DNA from: Candidatus Cellulosilyticum pullistercoris
GTDB taxonomy: Bacteria > Bacillota > Clostridia > Lachnospirales > Cellulosilyticaceae
Direction of reading: 5' to 3'
Length of the DNA: 7,662 nucleotides
Assembly (NCBI GenBank): GCA_018883705.1
Contig: JAHLFQ010000195.1
Span: 1 to 7,662, forward strand
The notes beneath the pieces were generated by a model. The model searched no databases and was not told the DNA's origin. It saw nothing but the letters and a program-made list of their open reading frames with translations. Position numbers and translations under genes: made by a program. Positions 5,459-7,662 of the stretch are shown here, in pieces (within the stretch, counting starts at the first letter, position 1; each line of letters opens with the position of its first letter).

Positions 5459-7192
5459 TTATTTAATTTTAAATTTAGAAATAGTTTGTGTTAATCCTTC
5501 AGCTTCTTGATTAAGCATCTGTGCCATTCCATTAAATTCTTCAGATGTTGCCATCTGCTCTTCTGTGATAGCTGCTAAATTCATCGTATTGGAATCAATC
5601 ACCCTTGATACCTCTTCCATTTCATTCATATTGACATTAATATTAGATACATTATCAGTGATTTCTAAAACAGCTACCTCTATCTTTCCAATCTGTTCTT
5701 CTAGTTGCTTATTCGAATTTTTAATAAGTTCAAAGGTTTTACCAGCACGCTCTGTATATTTTTTACCTTCTTCTGTCATATTAACGCTTGTTTTAATGGC
5801 ATCTAATACTTGATTAACTTGTCCATTAATATATTCTATAATCGTTTCAATTTCATTAGTTGCATGATTAGATTCAACAGCTAATTTTCCTACTTCACCA
5901 GCTACTACAGCAAATCCCTTACCATTTTCCCCTGCTCTAGCTGCTTCAATAGAAGCATTTAATGCTAATAAATTGGTTTGATCTGAAATCCCTGAAATGG
6001 TAGTAATAATCCCTTGAATCTTGCTCATATGATTTACAAACCCATTAATGACAGTATATGCTTCTGCAATACTCTGTTCAATGCTTTCCATTTGCTCTTG
6101 AGTTGCTCTAATAACCTGCACGCCTTCTTCTGTATTTTCGTAAGTCTCATTTGCAATTTGGCTTGTTTCATTAATCTGTTCACTAATATTTTTCGCATCA
6201 ATATCTAACTTCTCTAATACAAGTTTAGTCTTTTCAGTTTCGCATGCTTGTTTTTGAGCAATTTCAGAAATACCAGTTGTAGAGTTTGCTAAATCCTCAT
6301 AGGCGATTGCTGCATCACTTGACGAAGCAACAATATTTTGTGAAGTATGTGCTACTCGCACAGATGCTTCTTCAATGATCTCTATCATTCTTCTAATACT
6401 TAAAACTGTTTCATTTAAGGCAATATTAATTTTTCCAATTTCATCTTGACGATCTGTATTAATTTTTACTGTTAAATCACCTTGTGCAATCTTATGCATA
6501 ACACCCACTAAGTTTTCCATTGGCTTAAACATTCTTCGTAAAATGAGGCTATTAATCACAAAAGCTACTATAATAAGTATGACTCCGGCTATTATAATGA
6601 GTAGAGTAATCTCTCTTAACTGTGCTGATAGCTCAGATCCTTCATAATCATATTCGATTACACCTACGACTTGATTGCTACTATTTAAAATGGGCACAAA
6701 AGCAGAAATATAATATTTTTCAAACGTCTCAACATAGTATGGCTCACTAGTAAAAGCCTTTCCCTGCTGAAAAGCCATAGCTGCTTCTTCTGAGAAATCC
6801 TTTTTTTGTTGCTTGTAGCCAATCTCTACACTTCCACTTCCATCAGCTACATATGTATACTCTGTATCATCTATATCTATTAATGTGTAGAGCATCCCAA
6901 CGCCAATATCCTCATTAATCTGTTTTAACTTTCCTAATAGAATATTATAATATGTATCTTTTTCATCTAATGTTTTAGTTAGTCTTTCAAATTCGTCAAC
7001 TTCAATAGCTACTACTGCGGATTTTGCTATATTTAACGCCTGATTTCTTAACAACTTTTCAGTTTGTTCATATGTCTTTTTGTAAAATATTCTACTAATA
7101 CCTGCTATTGAACCTATCAGAATAATAGAGGTGATTAATAAGATCTTTACTTTTAAATTTAAGTATATTTTATGTCTGTTTTTCTGATCCAT
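5459..7192 (-). CDS. Methyl-accepting chemotaxis protein, Cache sensor (mcp-2)
   Basis: Transmembrane chemoreceptor of 577 residues that should bind a small ligand outside the cell and control CheA through CheW. In order: membrane helix 1 (about 16-34); a single-Cache-like extracellular domain (about 40-195) with DEFER, MLYT, ADGSGSVEIGY and KYYISAFVPI; membrane helix 2 (about 196-217); HAMP (about 218-270, FKP at 222-224); then the cytoplasmic coiled-coil hairpin. The hairpin tip is canonical, with DQTNLLALNASIEAARAGE at 404-422 and GKGFAVVAGEV at 424-434, including the N, E, R, E and F positions of the receptor-kinase interface. A conserved AITEEQMATSEEF block (541-553) lies near the end, in the region that carries methylation sites in other MCPs. 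It is a paralogue of mcp-1, gapless over residues 1-411. It is a single-gene transcript. The best Shine-Dalgarno candidate, AAAGGA, is about 14 bases from the ATG, which is longer than usual. Confidence 0.96.
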   Translation of the reverse strand: MDQKNRHKIYLNLKVKILLITSIILIGSIAGISRIFYKKTYEQTEKLLRNQALNIAKSAVVAIEVDEFERLTKTLDEKDTYYNILLGKLKQINEDIGVGMLYTLIDIDDTEYTYVADGSGSVEIGYKQQKKDFSEEAAMAFQQGKAFTSEPYYVETFEKYYISAFVPILNSSNQVVGVIEYDYEGSELSAQLREITLLIIIAGVILIIVAFVINSLILRRMFKPMENLVGVMHKIAQGDLTVKINTDRQDEIGKINIALNETVLSIRRMIEIIEEASVRVAHTSQNIVASSSDAAIAYEDLANSTTGISEIAQKQACETEKTKLVLEKLDIDAKNISEQINETSQIANETYENTEEGVQVIRATQEQMESIEQSIAEAYTVINGFVNHMSKIQGIITTISGISDQTNLLALNASIEAARAGENGKGFAVVAGEVGKLAVESNHATNEIETIIEYINGQVNQVLDAIKTSVNMTEEGKKYTERAGKTFELIKNSNKQLEEQIGKIEVAVLEITDNVSNINVNMNEMEEVSRVIDSNTMNLAAITEEQMATSEEFNGMAQMLNQEAEGLTQTISKFKIK

Positions 7193-7239
7193 ATAAGTTA
7201 TTTAGTTCCTTTCTTTTTAGTATAGTTCACATCTCATTA

Positions 7240-7269
7240 ATGATAACCTTTGTATGCATTGATAGTCAA
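7240..7269 (-). promoter_or_regulatory. Candidate sigma-A promoter of mcp-2
   Basis: On the - strand, TTGACT (7264-7269) is followed after 18 bases by TATCAT (7240-7245), each a 5/6 match to the vegetative boxes. The -35 box lies inside a small palindrome, ATTGA-TAG-TCAAT (7258-7270). An alternative -10, TATACT, occurs at 7219-7224 but has no good -35. Both receptor genes carry TTGACTA at the proposed -35, so they may be expressed alike. The rest of 7271-7374 is AT-rich sequence in which I see no gene. Confidence 0.42.
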
Positions 7270-7374
7270 TCCATAAGTGTATAAATATTATCAATTTTTT
7301 ATAATTTTTTGTACTAAAACTTAATAAATTTTCTACTTTTTGTATTTTATTTTACTTTAGCTTTATAATTTTAC

Positions 7375-7420
7375 AAAAAAAGGACTTCCCTTAGATTCTT
7401 TCTAAGGGAAGTCCTTTTTT
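7375..7420 (-). terminator. Rho-independent terminator downstream of groEL
   Basis: A perfect 15-bp stem, AGGACTTCCCTTAGA (7381-7395) with its reverse complement at 7401-7415, surrounds the loop TTCTT. A/T runs at 7375-7380 and 7416-7420 extend the pairing. It lies 40 bases beyond the groEL stop and before mcp-2 on the same strand. It should therefore end the chaperonin transcript and insulate mcp-2. The flanks are symmetric enough to work in both directions. Confidence 0.92.
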
Positions 7421-7460
7421 ATCTTATTAGCCTATCTGGTGTATGAGGTTTGATGTAAAA

Positions 7461-7662
7461 TTACATCATTCCCATACCACCCATGCCGCCCATTCCACCT
7501 GCTGGCATAGCTGGTTCATCTGATTTAACATCTGCTACAACACATTCTGTTGTTAAGAATGTAGAAGCTACTGATGTTGCATTTTGAAGTGCACTTCTTG
7601 TTACTTTAGTTGGGTCAATGATACCACCTTCAATCATAGATACATATTCTTCTGTAAGTGCA
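7461..7662 (-). CDS. groEL: Chaperonin GroEL, C-terminal fragment (gene runs off the window)
   Basis: ATP-dependent 60-kDa chaperonin subunit that folds cytoplasmic proteins inside a tetradecameric double ring with GroES. Only the last 67 codons lie in the window; the start is beyond base 7662. The translated end reads ALTEEYVSMIEGGIIDPTKV, then TRSALQNATSVASTFLTTE, CVVADVKSDEPAMPAGGMGG and MGGMGMM, followed by TAA (7461-7463 on the opposite strand). The I-I-D-P-T-K-V-T-R-S-A-L-Q-N-A block and the Gly-Gly-Met tail are diagnostic of group I chaperonins. In Firmicutes it usually follows groES under heat-shock control, but that part is outside the window. Its own terminator follows 40 bases later. 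Confidence 0.97.
   Translation of the reverse strand, partial: ALTEEYVSMIEGGIIDPTKVTRSALQNATSVASTFLTTECVVADVKSDEPAMPAGGMGGMGGMGMM

Noticed and set aside
5565..6208. Two short + strand open frames (5565-5813 and 6014-6208) opposite mcp-2
   Set aside because: They are antisense to the conserved receptor coding sequence, and their hydrophobic composition is what the complement of a coiled coil produces.
7271..7374. Possible small RNA or peptide gene in the AT-rich spacer before mcp-2
   Set aside because: I found no ribosome binding site with an open frame and no promoter-hairpin pair distinct from the groEL terminator.
1..7662. tRNA, rRNA, CRISPR array, insertion sequence or prophage signals
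   Set aside because: No cloverleaf-like segments, regularly spaced repeats, transposase motifs or attachment-site duplications were seen on either strand.

Overview
The window is AT-rich DNA with strong Shine-Dalgarno sites and long AT-flanked hairpin terminators. It carries Cache-type methyl-accepting chemotaxis proteins (MCPs), a secreted S15 peptidase with an SLH-like N-terminus, and a GroEL with a GGM tail. Together these suggest a low-GC anaerobic Firmicute of the class Clostridia, probably near the Lachnospirales/Cellulosilyticum group. The phylum-level call is fairly safe; the finer placement is an inference from protein flavour only.

Layout, left to right. (1) Bases 34-890, + strand: uppP, undecaprenyl-diphosphatase. 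It most likely starts at TTG 51 and ends in a bidirectional terminator (907-950). (2) 965-2686, - strand: an MCP-like receptor (here mcp-1) with intact membrane, Cache and HAMP regions, but with the normally invariant CheA/CheW-binding hairpin tip rewritten and three residues shorter. (3) 2687-2939: a divergent intergenic region with a candidate promoter for mcp-1, an imperfect inverted repeat and a weak candidate promoter for the peptidase gene. (4) 2940-5404, + strand: a secreted Xaa-Pro dipeptidyl-peptidase (PepX, family S15), split by a single -1 frame change near 3387-3403. (5) 5403-5450: bidirectional terminator. (6) 5459-7192, - strand: a second MCP (mcp-2), a paralogue of mcp-1 with a fully canonical signalling tip. 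(7) 7193-7374: promoter region of mcp-2. (8) 7375-7420: strong terminator. (9) 7461 to the window end, - strand: the C-terminal 67 codons of groEL.

The central observation is a secreted proline-specific peptidase gene bracketed by two paralogous receptors. The receptors align without a gap from residue 1 to 411. By hand count their sensor regions are 96/150 identical, but much of their cytoplasmic coiled coil is only 41/130 identical. One receptor looks competent for chemotaxis and the other looks uncoupled from CheA/CheW. A plausible but unproven reading is that both sense the same small molecule, perhaps a product of peptide breakdown, with mcp-1 acting as a decoy, modulator or non-chemotactic sensor. 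uppP and groEL are ordinary housekeeping neighbours and do not obviously belong to this unit.
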